Below, piece by piece: positions 15,442 to 22,350 of a stretch of DNA of 36,161 nt. The translations under genes and the position numbers were made by a program. Numbering within the stretch: the first letter of the stretch is position 1; every line of letters starts with the position of its first letter. Origin of the DNA: JBDSRX01 sp039929105 (GTDB lineage: Bacteria > Patescibacteriota > Dojkabacteria > J137). The stretch is taken from contig JBDSRX010000002.1 of NCBI GenBank assembly GCA_039929105.1, positions 1-36,161 of the forward strand, read 5' to 3'. A model generated the notes under the pieces. It had not been told where the DNA came from, searched no databases, and saw nothing but the letters and a program-made list of their open reading frames with translations.

Positions 15442-15494
15442 TCTGTGTCTTCGGCTACCAAATGTTTATTAGAGATAATAGATATTTGGTAGCC
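15442..15494 (+). promoter_or_regulatory. 3' UTR element of cassette 3: closing arm plus hairpin
   Basis: TCTGTGTCTTCGG (15442-15454) is complementary to the 5' arm 14766-14778. The hairpin GGCTACCAAAT (15453-15463) with ATTTGGTAGCC (15484-15494) contains an inner TTTATTA/TAATAGA stem and a GAGA loop. Same design as 14528-14604 with a shorter interior. Confidence 0.7.
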
Positions 15495-15505
15495 TTAAAT
15501 TATTG

Positions 15506-15532
15506 AAAGAGTAGAGTAAAATCTACTCTTTT
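15506..15532 (+). terminator. Intrinsic terminator of cassette 3
   Basis: AAAGAGTAGA (15506-15515) pairs with TCTACTCTTT (15522-15531) around GTAAAA, followed by TTTT overlap. It covaries with the cassette 2 terminator. Confidence 0.85.
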
Positions 15533-15544
15533 GCATATCGTGTT

Positions 15545-15582
15545 TATGGGATTACTAGGTTGCTATGCTCTTCGTAATGACA
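15545..15582. repeat. 38-nt dispersed repeat, copy 1
   Basis: Starts TATGGGATTACTAGG and ends CGTAATGACA. It matches 15929-15966 with a few mismatches, in the same orientation, so the two copies bracket the GIY-YIG gene as direct repeats. A partial third copy starts at 15992. Confidence 0.75.
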
Positions 15583-15586
15583 AAAT

Positions 15587-15633
15587 AGTAATTCGTCATT
15601 GCGAGCGAAGCGTCGCAATTCCACGGGAATCTT
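15587..15633. repeat. TCATTGCGAGCGAAG-type palindromic repeat
   Basis: CATTGCGAGCGAAGCGTCGCAATTC holds ATTGCG/CGCAAT and is followed by the TTCC-ACGG-GAA hairpin. On the minus strand it encodes the last 11 residues and stop of the GIY-YIG protein. Repeats of this wording occur in many unrelated bacteria. Confidence 0.7.
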
Positions 15634-15913
15634 CATCGAATAAATTAACCCACTCTGAATTCACCTTCTCTATTAATAATATCTTACTATTTCTTGAATA
15701 GTTTTTAATTTGTTTTTCTCTACCTATAGCTGACTTTGGGTCAAGAAAAACTTCGTAATATACAAGTCTACTTATATTATATTTAAACGTATAACTCTTT
15801 TTATTGATACCAATAGTATGTTCAATGCATCGCCTAATAAGATTGTTAGTAATTCCACAATAAATAGTTTTATTGTATTTATTTGTCATTAAGTATACAA
15901 AATAGTATCCCAT
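15596..15913 (-). CDS. GIY-YIG nuclease domain protein (copy 1)
   Basis: A compact UvrC/Slx1-type GIY-YIG domain. YYFVYLMTN gives the YxYxL strand (the GIY equivalent), TIYCGITNNLIRRCIEH supplies the YIG-like strand and catalytic Arg, and LVYYEVFLDPKSAIGREKQIKNY contains the catalytic Glu in the REKQIK helix. Such 80-100 aa proteins cleave DNA and are often found singly in genomes. TACAAT lies exactly 6 nt before the ATG, so it is expressed as a leaderless mRNA. The last 11 codons (DSRGIATLRSQ) and the stop are made of a palindromic repeat, and direct repeats bracket the gene, suggesting mobility. Confidence 0.85.
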   Translation of the reverse strand: MGYYFVYLMTNKYNKTIYCGITNNLIRRCIEHTIGINKKSYTFKYNISRLVYYEVFLDPKSAIGREKQIKNYSRNSKILLIEKVNSEWVNLFDEDSRGIATLRSQ

Positions 15914-15919
15914 GTTAGG

Positions 15920-15925
15920 ATTGTA
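15920..15925 (-). promoter_or_regulatory. Extended -10 promoter of GIY-YIG copy 1
   Basis: TGTTACAAT on the minus strand, 6 nt from the ATG. It overlaps the edge of the downstream 38-nt repeat, so the repeat may carry the promoter. Confidence 0.6.
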
Positions 15926-15928
15926 ACA

Positions 15929-15966
15929 TATGGGATTACTACGTCGCTACGCTCCTCGTAATGACA
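15929..15966. repeat. 38-nt dispersed repeat, copy 2
   Basis: Starts TATGGGATTACTACG and ends CGTAATGACA; direct repeat of 15545-15582. ATTAC and GTAAT inside can form a hairpin. Confidence 0.75.
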
Positions 15967-15998
15967 TAATAATCTCCTGTTACTTCGTCTCTATGGGA

Positions 15999-16721
15999 TT
16001 ACCAACATTGTGCGAGATTCGTACAAGCAGATCTTGTAAGTGGATGTCTAAAGTCTGGATCTGCCTTACTAAAATCGTATGTAGATGCATCTACAAAATG
16101 GAAAGTACCTCTTGGAATAAATGTAATTGCATTGGAAGGCCAAATTCTTAAAAACACTTTCCCTTTTATCCATTCTCTTTTAATTGGTCCAATTTCAATA
16201 AATCTAGAATCGTTACTTTCTGGTCTATTGTCTCCTATTGCTACTATGTATCCAGAAGGAACTAAATAAGGAGCTGCTCCTTCTTCTAAGAAAGAACCAC
16301 CATTTGTATATAGATTCTCTGGTAAATAATCTTCTACCATTACTTTCCCGTTTATAAACACTCTTCCTTTATCGATATTAATTTCTTCTCCTGCTTTTGC
16401 CATTACTCTTTTAACAAATTCTGGAAGTCCTGGTTCTTGTAAAACAACAATATCACCTCTTTCGTAATCAATTCCTAACGATTTCGAAGTTCCTTCTCCT
16501 AAAATAGCAGGAAATCTGTTTATCATTAGAAAATCTCCAGTATAAAAATTAGATCTCATTGAAGGTCCATCTACCAAATTTTGTCCAAGAATTGTAAACC
16601 AAGAAACTAATAGAGTTATAGCTATAACAGCAACTACAGTAATAATATTGGTCAGAACTTTTTTATTTGAAACAGGCTTAGCAGCCTCTTGATAGAAAGG
16701 ATTCGATTCTGGATTGTTCAT
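15999..16721 (-). CDS. lepB: Signal peptidase I
   Basis: Cleaves Sec signal peptides from the many exported proteins in this window, on the outer face of the membrane. One transmembrane helix (about residues 24-45) is followed by box B with the nucleophile (DGPSMRSNF, Ser54), box D with the general base (FVKRVMAKAGE, Lys104) and box E (IGDNRPESNDSR). Length 240 aa is normal, but the end is not: after FLRIWP, where the family usually stops soon, about 30 extra residues end in RSACTNLAQCW. The final codons are written in a dispersed repeat (TATGGGATTACCA..), so an ancestral stop may have been displaced by repeat insertion. Confidence 0.9.
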   Translation of the reverse strand: MNNPESNPFYQEAAKPVSNKKVLTNIITVVAVIAITLLVSWFTILGQNLVDGPSMRSNFYTGDFLMINRFPAILGEGTSKSLGIDYERGDIVVLQEPGLPEFVKRVMAKAGEEINIDKGRVFINGKVMVEDYLPENLYTNGGSFLEEGAAPYLVPSGYIVAIGDNRPESNDSRFIEIGPIKREWIKGKVFLRIWPSNAITFIPRGTFHFVDASTYDFSKADPDFRHPLTRSACTNLAQCW

Positions 16722-16902
16722 TAGTTATAAAATTAAGAATAAATTAAGGTTACAGCAATTATCTAAAATAAAAAAGCCAAATACCCTTTTAAGCTCTAAA
16801 TATCAACCAGGCTGCTTGTGCCGGCTCGCCGGTATGTTACAGCCTATTCAGGGATCCTTCCACGGAGTCAATACTGAGCAAGGTCGAAGTACTCAGGATG
16901 AC
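16722..16902. other. Intergenic region with repeat remnants
   Basis: No supported gene. It contains the hairpin GCCGGCTCGCCGGT near 16819-16832. The pair TACTGAGC and GTACTCA around AAGGTCG (about 16873-16895) resembles the TGAGCNNGTCGAAG repeats seen in many genomes. It separates FKBP from signal peptidase on the minus strand. Confidence 0.4.
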
Positions 16903-17412
16903 CTAATTATTAATTCTTATCAATTCTATATCAAATATTAAATCAGCGTTAGAGGGAATTGTTGGAAGACTACCAGCCTCTCCATATCCTAAGCTTGATG
17001 GAATTTTCAATCTTCTAATTTCTCCTACCTTCATACCTACAACACCCTCACTCCAACCTTCAATAACTCCAGAACCTACAGTAAATGTAAATCCACTATT
17101 GCTGCTGTTAAAAGATTGATCGAAAACAACTCCTGTTTCTGCTAACCAACCTTTGTAGTTTACAGTTATATTATCTCCAGTTTTTACAGCAGCAGAGTTT
17201 GAATCTGTTGGTTGTGTATTTGTTATGGACTCAACTTTTTCTAATTTAGTTGTTAACTTTTCTAAGTTATCTGTAGATTGTCCCTTTAGCTGGCTTTGGA
17301 AAGCTGAATTGTCAATAAATCTTTGGTTTACAACTGTTGTTCCGCCTAGGACAAGAACACTTGCAAATAAAGATAAAATAAGAAAAGTAGCAATTAGAGT
17401 TCTCTGATTCAT
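16903..17412 (-). CDS. Membrane-anchored FKBP-type peptidyl-prolyl isomerase
   Basis: Catalyses cis-trans isomerisation of proline bonds, here on extracytoplasmic proteins. An N-terminal anchor or signal (residues about 7-27) and a linker of about 45 residues precede one FKBP domain (about 78-169). Family motifs are VNYKGWL, GVVFDQSF, FTFTVGSGVIEGW, GVVGMKVGEIRRLKIPSSLGYG and LIFDIELI. Its position next to signal peptidase on the same strand suggests a small export and folding cluster serving the secreted proteins nearby. TTAAAT lies 7 nt before the ATG, and no Shine-Dalgarno is seen. Confidence 0.9.
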   Translation of the reverse strand: MNQRTLIATFLILSLFASVLVLGGTTVVNQRFIDNSAFQSQLKGQSTDNLEKLTTKLEKVESITNTQPTDSNSAAVKTGDNITVNYKGWLAETGVVFDQSFNSSNSGFTFTVGSGVIEGWSEGVVGMKVGEIRRLKIPSSLGYGEAGSLPTIPSNADLIFDIELIRINN

Positions 17413-17517
17413 AAGCTATATTTAAGGATTAAAATTTAGAAATTATACACATTCGCTTGACTAACTTCCAGGATAATTCTATCATAAGGGCAAATTATAT
17501 ATTATTTTATCAAGAAT

Positions 17518-18009
17518 ATGAACGATTTAATGTCTAAGGCAAACATGAAGCTTGGCGGTACTTTTGGTTTAGTAGCTGCTGTTTTAGTATTATTATCATT
17601 CATTCCTTGTATTGGATTCGTATTTTCAATAGTAGCAGGTCTTGTTCTTCTTGCAGGAGGATATGTAGTAGTTATGGTAAAAGGTGGTACTAAAGATCAA
17701 TTATCTCCAGTTCTAAAAAATTCTTTAATTGCATCTATACCTGCAGCAGTTGTTTATGCAATCGCAGCGGCAGTTTCTAGTATATTATCCACTTTATTCT
17801 TTTTCCCAAGAATCGCTTATTTTGATATTGGCCCAAGTATAGCTGACTTTCTTATTGGAGCTGCAGGTGGTTTTATTGGTGGAGCAATTTGGGTAGTAAT
17901 AGCATTCCTAATAGGTTCATTTGTTGGAGTATATGTTCCAGAAACTAGCTTACCTTCAAGCATAAGAGATATTCTAAATAAATTTAAAGCTTACGCTACA
18001 AAGGCATAA
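17518..18009 (+). CDS. Four-helix membrane protein (Yip1-like)
   Basis: 163 residues with four hydrophobic segments, about 13-33, 36-54, 66-92 and 107-133. They are Gly/Ala/Val-rich, as in Yip1-type or DUF-only bacterial membrane proteins. The third and fourth are separated by a short loop (FPRIAYFDIGPS). No catalytic residues are apparent. It is divergent from the FKBP gene; TTTTAT is found 7 nt upstream of the ATG. A strong terminator follows at 18025. Function unknown. Confidence 0.7.
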   Translation: MNDLMSKANMKLGGTFGLVAAVLVLLSFIPCIGFVFSIVAGLVLLAGGYVVVMVKGGTKDQLSPVLKNSLIASIPAAVVYAIAAAVSSILSTLFFFPRIAYFDIGPSIADFLIGAAGGFIGGAIWVVIAFLIGSFVGVYVPETSLPSSIRDILNKFKAYATKA

Positions 18010-18024
18010 GTTTAATTAAATTCT

Positions 18025-18050
18025 AAAAGCCACCCTTTGGGGTGGCTTTT
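18025..18050 (+). terminator. Intrinsic terminator
   Basis: AAAAGCCACCC-TTTG-GGGTGGCTTTT followed by CTTTTT: 11-bp stem, symmetrical enough to act from both strands. Confidence 0.9.
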
Positions 18051-18090
18051 CTTTTTGTATTAAATATTGTAAACTTACTAAATTAGTATT

Positions 18091-18096
18091 TACTAT
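18091..18096 (+). promoter_or_regulatory. -10 box of lamin-tail protein gene
   Basis: TACTAT with exactly 6 nt to the ATG at 18103; no Shine-Dalgarno. Leaderless pattern. Confidence 0.55.
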
Positions 18097-18102
18097 CTTG
18101 GT

Positions 18103-19572
18103 ATGAAATATTTAATTCTTTTATTCGTTCTTCTTTCTCTAGCTGTTCCATATAAAGTAAAAGCTACCTCATCATCAATATTTATTTCTGAAATTCTTCC
18201 AGATGGAGAAGGAACAGATTCGGGAAAAGAATGGATAGAACTTTATAATAATTCAACTGTAAGTATTAATTTAAAAGATTATTACTTTATAAATAAATCT
18301 TCAAGTGGGAGTGAAAGAAAGATAGTTATAACTTCATCAATAAGCATACCTAGTAAACAATATTTTATTATTTCGGAAGGTGCCCAAAGTATTCTTTCAG
18401 AAAATATTCTTGTTTTAGGTGCAGGTAAAATTAATATGTATAACGATGAGTCTGATTTAGAACTACACGATATTGATGGAGCAATAGTAGATTCAATTCA
18501 TTATTCAAAACCAACAGAAAATAAAAGTTTTGAAAGAAAAGGACCGGAGAATATATTAGATTGCAATAAATTAGTTCTAAACCCACAAGGTAATTCTATA
18601 ATGTTAGATAACCTTGCAAAAAATGCTGTTTGTTTTGGCCTTCCAGAAACAACCCCTCCAACTACTCCACCAGTAGATTCTTGCCTCTCTATAGGTCTTA
18701 TAACGAGTAATTTAGTAGATTCTTCTATATGTACGAGAGGATATTTAACAGTAGAACCAGAAACTTTAGGTGAAAAGATCTTTTATATTGAAGACGGTGG
18801 TTTGGGTTTGAAAGTAAAAATGAAAGATCCATTAAGTTTAATTTTAGAGTCTTCGTATAGAGTAGAGATCTCTGGTACTTTAAAAAGCATAAAGGATGGA
18901 CTATATCTTTATGGAGATAGTGTAAAAATAGTTGGAGATAATAAAGAAATCCTTCCAGCAAACGTAATAAATCTAAAATCTCAAAAGTATTCTCTAGTTG
19001 AATACTCAGGAGAAATTATGAAGAACTATTCTAAAAGTATAGATTTGGAATTTGGTGATTCTACATTAAGAGTAAGTGTATTAGCTTCTACGGGAATTAA
19101 TATGCCGGAAAGAGTAGTTGGAGATAAATTAAAAGTTAAAGGAATATTAGTGGAAGAAGGCAGTATATTTAAAATATTGCCACGTTATCAAGAGGATATA
19201 GAAATACTAGACCAAGAAATAATTGCTTCAAAATCGACATCACAGAATGTAGCTGAAATTCCTGAAAAGAAGGTTGTGAAAGTAAGTAGAGTGAGTAATC
19301 AAATTTATAGCAAAGCTCCTATATTAAATATTAATACAAATGTTAAGGCAGAGAAGAATATGAAGTATTCAATAAACAGAGGTTGGATATTACTATTGTT
19401 ACTTGCTACATTTCTAGTACTTATTATTATTTTATTTAGAAAGAAGATTATAAGTAAATTGAAGTCACTAAATTTAATAGAATTTAAAACTATTAGTACT
19501 GAAATAGTAAGTACAAAGAATTTGGATTTCGAAAAAGATAAGTACGAATTGATGTTTGGAGATAGAAATTAA
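18103..19572 (+). CDS. Lamin-tail-domain surface protein with OB-like region and C-terminal anchor
   Basis: A signal peptide (residues 1-21) leads into a lamin-tail domain (about 22-140): IFISEILPDGEGTDSGKEWIELYNNS, then LKDYYFI and a DGAIVDSIHY strand are the usual LTD landmarks. A Thr/Pro linker (ETTPPTTPP) follows, then a beta-rich region (about 190-365; VRSTGYLTVEP-like and VGDKLKVKGILVEEG) resembling an extracellular OB-fold. A basic stretch and one transmembrane helix (about 425-443) leave a cytoplasmic tail of about 45 residues. LTDs in bacteria are extracellular and often accompany nucleases or surface adhesins. DNA binding at the surface is a possibility but not shown. Confidence 0.8.
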   Translation: MKYLILLFVLLSLAVPYKVKATSSSIFISEILPDGEGTDSGKEWIELYNNSTVSINLKDYYFINKSSSGSERKIVITSSISIPSKQYFIISEGAQSILSENILVLGAGKINMYNDESDLELHDIDGAIVDSIHYSKPTENKSFERKGPENILDCNKLVLNPQGNSIMLDNLAKNAVCFGLPETTPPTTPPVDSCLSIGLITSNLVDSSICTRGYLTVEPETLGEKIFYIEDGGLGLKVKMKDPLSLILESSYRVEISGTLKSIKDGLYLYGDSVKIVGDNKEILPANVINLKSQKYSLVEYSGEIMKNYSKSIDLEFGDSTLRVSVLASTGINMPERVVGDKLKVKGILVEEGSIFKILPRYQEDIEILDQEIIASKSTSQNVAEIPEKKVVKVSRVSNQIYSKAPILNINTNVKAEKNMKYSINRGWILLLLLATFLVLIIILFRKKIISKLKSLNLIEFKTISTEIVSTKNLDFEKDKYELMFGDRN

Positions 19573-19589
19573 TTCAATTGCGTTACTCA

Positions 19590-19633
19590 TTCCCTCTTTT
19601 TAAGAGGGAAGCCATGCAAAGCATGGAAGGGTG
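19590..19633. repeat. Double-hairpin element, left end of DUF559 cassette
   Basis: TTCCCTCTT-TTT-AAGAGGGAA followed by CCATGC-AAA-GCATGG and AAGGGTG. The reverse complement has the same order of parts as 19998-20036, so the two copies form terminal inverted repeats around the nuclease gene. The same family occurs inside mnmA. Confidence 0.8.
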
Positions 19634-19637
19634 TTTT

Positions 19638-20015
19638 ATGATCTCTTACAGAAATGATTTAAAATTAAAGGCTAGTTTCTTAAGAAGGCATCCAACATTG
19701 GGTGAAAGAATGCTTTGGAAGAGGTTAAGAAAAAAGCAAACTGGATATGATTTCCATAGACAGAAACCCTTATTAAATTATATTGTTGATTTTTACTGTC
19801 ATAGTCTCGGGCTAATCATTGAGTTAGATGGTATCAGTCATACCAGTAAAGGAGATTATGATTTATTTCGTCAGGATAATTTAGAAAGTATAGGACTTTC
19901 AATATTAAGATTTACTGAAAAAGAGGTAATTCAAGATATAAAGGTTGTTTGTTTAAGAATAGACTGGTGTATTGAGGTCTTTGAATATAATAAGAAACAC
20001 CCTGTCACTTCGTGA
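19638..20015 (+). CDS. DUF559 (Vsr-like PD-(D/E)XK fold) endonuclease-domain protein
   Basis: A 125-residue DUF559 domain related to very-short-patch-repair nucleases: LKASFLRRHPTLGERMLWKRL, FHRQKPLLNYIVDFYCHSLGLIIELDG (the D..E active-site strands) and LRFTEKEVIQDI. The start at 19638 is preferred because the 20 in-frame codons upstream are made of the palindromic element; no -10 or Shine-Dalgarno decides it. The last residues (HPVTS) and the TGA lie in the right-hand element. Gene and flanking inverted repeats together look like a mobile unit. Small DUF559 proteins are widespread and mostly uncharacterised. Confidence 0.8.
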   Translation: MISYRNDLKLKASFLRRHPTLGERMLWKRLRKKQTGYDFHRQKPLLNYIVDFYCHSLGLIIELDGISHTSKGDYDLFRQDNLESIGLSILRFTEKEVIQDIKVVCLRIDWCIEVFEYNKKHPVTS

Positions 20016-20036
20016 CATCCCTCTTAAAAAGAGGGA
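19998..20036. repeat. Double-hairpin element, right end of DUF559 cassette
   Basis: CACCC, then TGTCAC-TTC-GTGACA, then TCCCTCTT-AAA-AAGAGGGA. It is the inverted counterpart of 19590-19633. The first hairpin carries the gene's final codons and stop. Confidence 0.8.
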
Positions 20037-20059
20037 GCTTACTTTCACATTAATCCTAA

Positions 20060-20078
20060 CCCCTCTTAAAAAGAGGGG
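20060..20078. repeat. Partial copy of the CCCTCTT hairpin
   Basis: CCCCTCTT-AAA-AAGAGGGG, the outer hairpin of the element family alone, 24 nt after the complete copy. Two imperfect GATTGC...AATGAC motifs follow up to 20188. Confidence 0.7.
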
Positions 20079-20208
20079 AATTAAACGTATAAGATTGCTT
20101 TACACTCGGAATGACACAATTGAAGTATAGATTTTTTCGAGGAATGTCATGAAAAGTATGAGATTGCTTATCTACATTTGCAATGACTTCACAATATATT
20201 TCTTATGC

Positions 20209-20214
20209 TACAAT
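20209..20214 (+). promoter_or_regulatory. Extended -10 promoter of YgjP-like gene
   Basis: TGCTACAAT with 6 nt to the ATG at 20221. It decides the start: the longer frame from 20149 would place the promoter inside the coding region. Confidence 0.65.
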
Positions 20215-20220
20215 TCTTGG

Positions 20221-20712
20221 ATGATTAAATTAGAACACAATTCAAGGTTACTTTTCTTAGGTGAAGAACTCTCAGTAGAATTCTCAGACAAAGTCTTTTT
20301 AAAACCAAGAGTCTTAAGAAATGGAAATACTATAGTTGTATTCAAAAGCGAAAGTAAGAAACATCCTAAAACAATTCTTAACGAATGGCTTATCGAACGT
20401 TCACGAGATCACATTGCAGATAGAGTAAAGTTCTATGCAAAGAACTTTAATTTTCAATTTAAAAGAGTAGCAATAAAAGATACAGTTACAAGATGGGGAA
20501 GTTGTTCTAGTGATAAGAATCTAAATTTTAACTGGAGACTTAGTTTCGCTCCTTTAAAGGTTTTGGACTATGTAATTGTTCATGAGCTTTGCCATACAGT
20601 CCATCTAAACCATTCGAATTCTTTTTGGGAAGAGGTAGAAAGAGTAATGCCTGAATATAAAATTGCTGAGAAATGGTTAAAGATTAATGGAAGAGAACTA
20701 TCCTTAGGTTGA
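20221..20712 (+). CDS. YgjP/SprT-like zinc metallopeptidase
   Basis: A DUF45 (YgjP) metal-dependent hydrolase of 163 residues, shorter than the usual 220-240 because of a reduced N-terminal half. Signature motifs are VTRWGSCSSDKNLNFNWRL and the zinc-binding HELCH (VIVHELCHTVHLNHSNSFW, with a third ligand in the following His or Glu). YgjP-like proteins are soluble and poorly characterised, and nickel or zinc proteolysis has been proposed for the fold. The start is fixed by the -10 box six bases upstream. The 3' end overlaps the convergent HTTM gene by 9 nt. Confidence 0.85.
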   Translation: MIKLEHNSRLLFLGEELSVEFSDKVFLKPRVLRNGNTIVVFKSESKKHPKTILNEWLIERSRDHIADRVKFYAKNFNFQFKRVAIKDTVTRWGSCSSDKNLNFNWRLSFAPLKVLDYVIVHELCHTVHLNHSNSFWEEVERVMPEYKIAEKWLKINGRELSLG

Positions 20713-22239
20713 ACAAGTAACTCTCCCAAAGTCGAGATTTTGGAGATCACCTGTTTGAAAATCTGGAAGTGTCCTCTGTAGCATATAATGCATTTCAATA
20801 GACTCGAGCTTTTCTGAATTCGAATCGTCAGAATTATACTCATTACACATATACCTTAATAATTGCTTTCTATAGCTGGAATAAGTCTCGTAATAAAGAT
20901 TAGTCATAAATTTTCTCCATCTTTCATTATTAAAGTCTTGAGAATAGTTATCTGGAAACTTTTCGTAGTTCGTTTTAGTATTTGATCCAAATAAGGAAAT
21001 TGCTTTTCCATCGAATCTATTCCCTTGTATTACATACCAACCATCGTCTGTAAAAGGATAAGGAGCAAACATTGCCCACAATTGATCCATTCTTACAAAA
21101 ACAAATGGTTGTCTAAGTTCTTCTATGAGTTCAATATTGGCCTTATTATTATTCATGTTCCAAATATAAGAAACAAATGTAACGCTTAAAGTGAATAATG
21201 AAATTACTATTGTTCCAGTTAGAAATAATATTTCTCTAATATGTTTTTTTAATTTAATTGTATTCTGAGGGTTTTTTTCAGGAATATATTGTTCAAGCTT
21301 TCTTATATATTTACTTAAATCAACTCTGTTTACATATTTATTCTTTTCTAATTTAGATATAGCAAAATCAATTGCTTCTGTAGGCATTAACGCCATTACA
21401 CCACAAATTGCAATCCAGGGGAATTGACCAACATCAATGGTAGTGCCAATACCTAAATGCAAACCAATTATTAAAATTATTCCAATTGTTCTGGTTATCC
21501 AGTTACCAAAAGGTTGAATAAGTAATAGACCTACATATTTTTCTAAATAATAAACAAACGCAGTTAATGGAACTAAAAGTGGTTTTAAAGTAAGAAGAAT
21601 TCTACCTAACCAAGTTACAAAAATATCTAAACTTAAAGAATAATAAATTGCTGTAAAGTTTTTATTCCAGATAGGATCACTCTTAGATAGTGCAGAGAAG
21701 TAATAAAGAAATATTATCTGAAATATTAAACCAATATTTACCGGAGAAAGAGATTTATTATCTAATTTCTTATATTCAGTTTTGTTTTTTAAATAATCAT
21801 ATGAAAATCTAACTCCAACAGGTAGAAACATTGCCCAGAATAAAAGAATTCTCATATAATCATCTCCACCTTGGAGAATAAGAAAGTTTCTATTCTGCAC
21901 GGAAATAACAATAATCCATAATAATATTGTTGTTATTCTCGTTTTAAATCCTACTAAAAGTAAGAAAGATAATGTTGCTCCTACAATTAATATAAATGCT
22001 TGGTATCTGTAGTCACCATTAAGAAAATTTAGTGAAAAAGAAGTCCCATTAAACAATCCCACATTCTCGACAACCCCAACTCCACCTGAAGCATAGAAAA
22101 TGCTTACATCTTTTAATCTATCCAAGAAATCTATAAGAAAAATACCACCTAGAAAAACTCTAAAAATTCCAAGGGCTCTTAAATCTAAAGAAACTACATC
22201 TTCTAAATTTTTAGTAAAAAACTTTTTAACTTTTTGCAT
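20704..22239 (-). CDS. HTTM-domain membrane protein
   Basis: An integral membrane protein of the HTTM (horizontally transferred transmembrane, vitamin K-dependent carboxylase-like) family. After LDLRALGIFRVFLGGIFLIDFLDRL, an entry helix typical of HTTM, come about nine hydrophobic segments to residue 365, including FLILQGGDDYMRILLFWAMFLP. A soluble C-terminal domain of about 140 residues follows (QLWAMFAPYPFTDDGWYV). Bacterial HTTM proteins have no established substrate; the carboxylase link is only by fold. TAAACT sits 6 nt before the ATG, a leaderless arrangement. The gene overlaps the convergent YgjP-like gene. Confidence 0.8.
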   Translation of the reverse strand: MQKVKKFFTKNLEDVVSLDLRALGIFRVFLGGIFLIDFLDRLKDVSIFYASGGVGVVENVGLFNGTSFSLNFLNGDYRYQAFILIVGATLSFLLLVGFKTRITTILLWIIVISVQNRNFLILQGGDDYMRILLFWAMFLPVGVRFSYDYLKNKTEYKKLDNKSLSPVNIGLIFQIIFLYYFSALSKSDPIWNKNFTAIYYSLSLDIFVTWLGRILLTLKPLLVPLTAFVYYLEKYVGLLLIQPFGNWITRTIGIILIIGLHLGIGTTIDVGQFPWIAICGVMALMPTEAIDFAISKLEKNKYVNRVDLSKYIRKLEQYIPEKNPQNTIKLKKHIREILFLTGTIVISLFTLSVTFVSYIWNMNNNKANIELIEELRQPFVFVRMDQLWAMFAPYPFTDDGWYVIQGNRFDGKAISLFGSNTKTNYEKFPDNYSQDFNNERWRKFMTNLYYETYSSYRKQLLRYMCNEYNSDDSNSEKLESIEMHYMLQRTLPDFQTGDLQNLDFGRVTCST

Positions 22240-22245
22240 TCAATA

Positions 22246-22251
22246 AGTTTA
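22246..22251 (-). promoter_or_regulatory. -10 box of HTTM gene
   Basis: TAAACT on the minus strand with exactly 6 nt to the ATG. Confidence 0.5.
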
Positions 22252-22285
22252 GCAATTATCAACACCTAATGTATAAAAAATATAG

Positions 22286-22323
22286 TGTCATGCCTGGCTT
22301 GACCAGGCATCTAGCGAAGCGTT
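22286..22323. repeat. Terminal inverted repeat, left side of GIY-YIG copy 2
   Basis: TGTCAT, a GCCTGG/CCAGGC hairpin, then ATCTAGCGAAGCGTT. The last 15 nt are the perfect reverse complement of 22653-22667 and TGTCAT matches ATGACA at 22684-22689. The inner hairpin differs between the two ends. Confidence 0.8.
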
Positions 22324-22338
22324 ATTATTGATTACTAT

Positions 22339-22344
22339 TATAGT
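22339..22344 (+). promoter_or_regulatory. -10 box of GIY-YIG copy 2
   Basis: TATAGT with exactly 6 nt to the TTG at 22351. The spacing supports a leaderless TTG start. Confidence 0.55.
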
Positions 22345-22350
22345 ATATCT

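Noticed and set aside
10402..15532. Retron, group I/II intron or tmRNA identity for the cassettes
   Set aside because: No reverse transcriptase, intron core motifs or tRNA-like ends; arms enclose ordinary ORFs with ribosome sites.
15545..15966. CRISPR array
   Set aside because: Only two repeat copies, 384 nt apart, with a nuclease gene between; no regular spacers and no cas genes.
16714..16941. 75-aa frame between signal peptidase and FKBP
   Set aside because: It spans repeat remnants and the end of the FKBP gene; no promoter or ribosome site.
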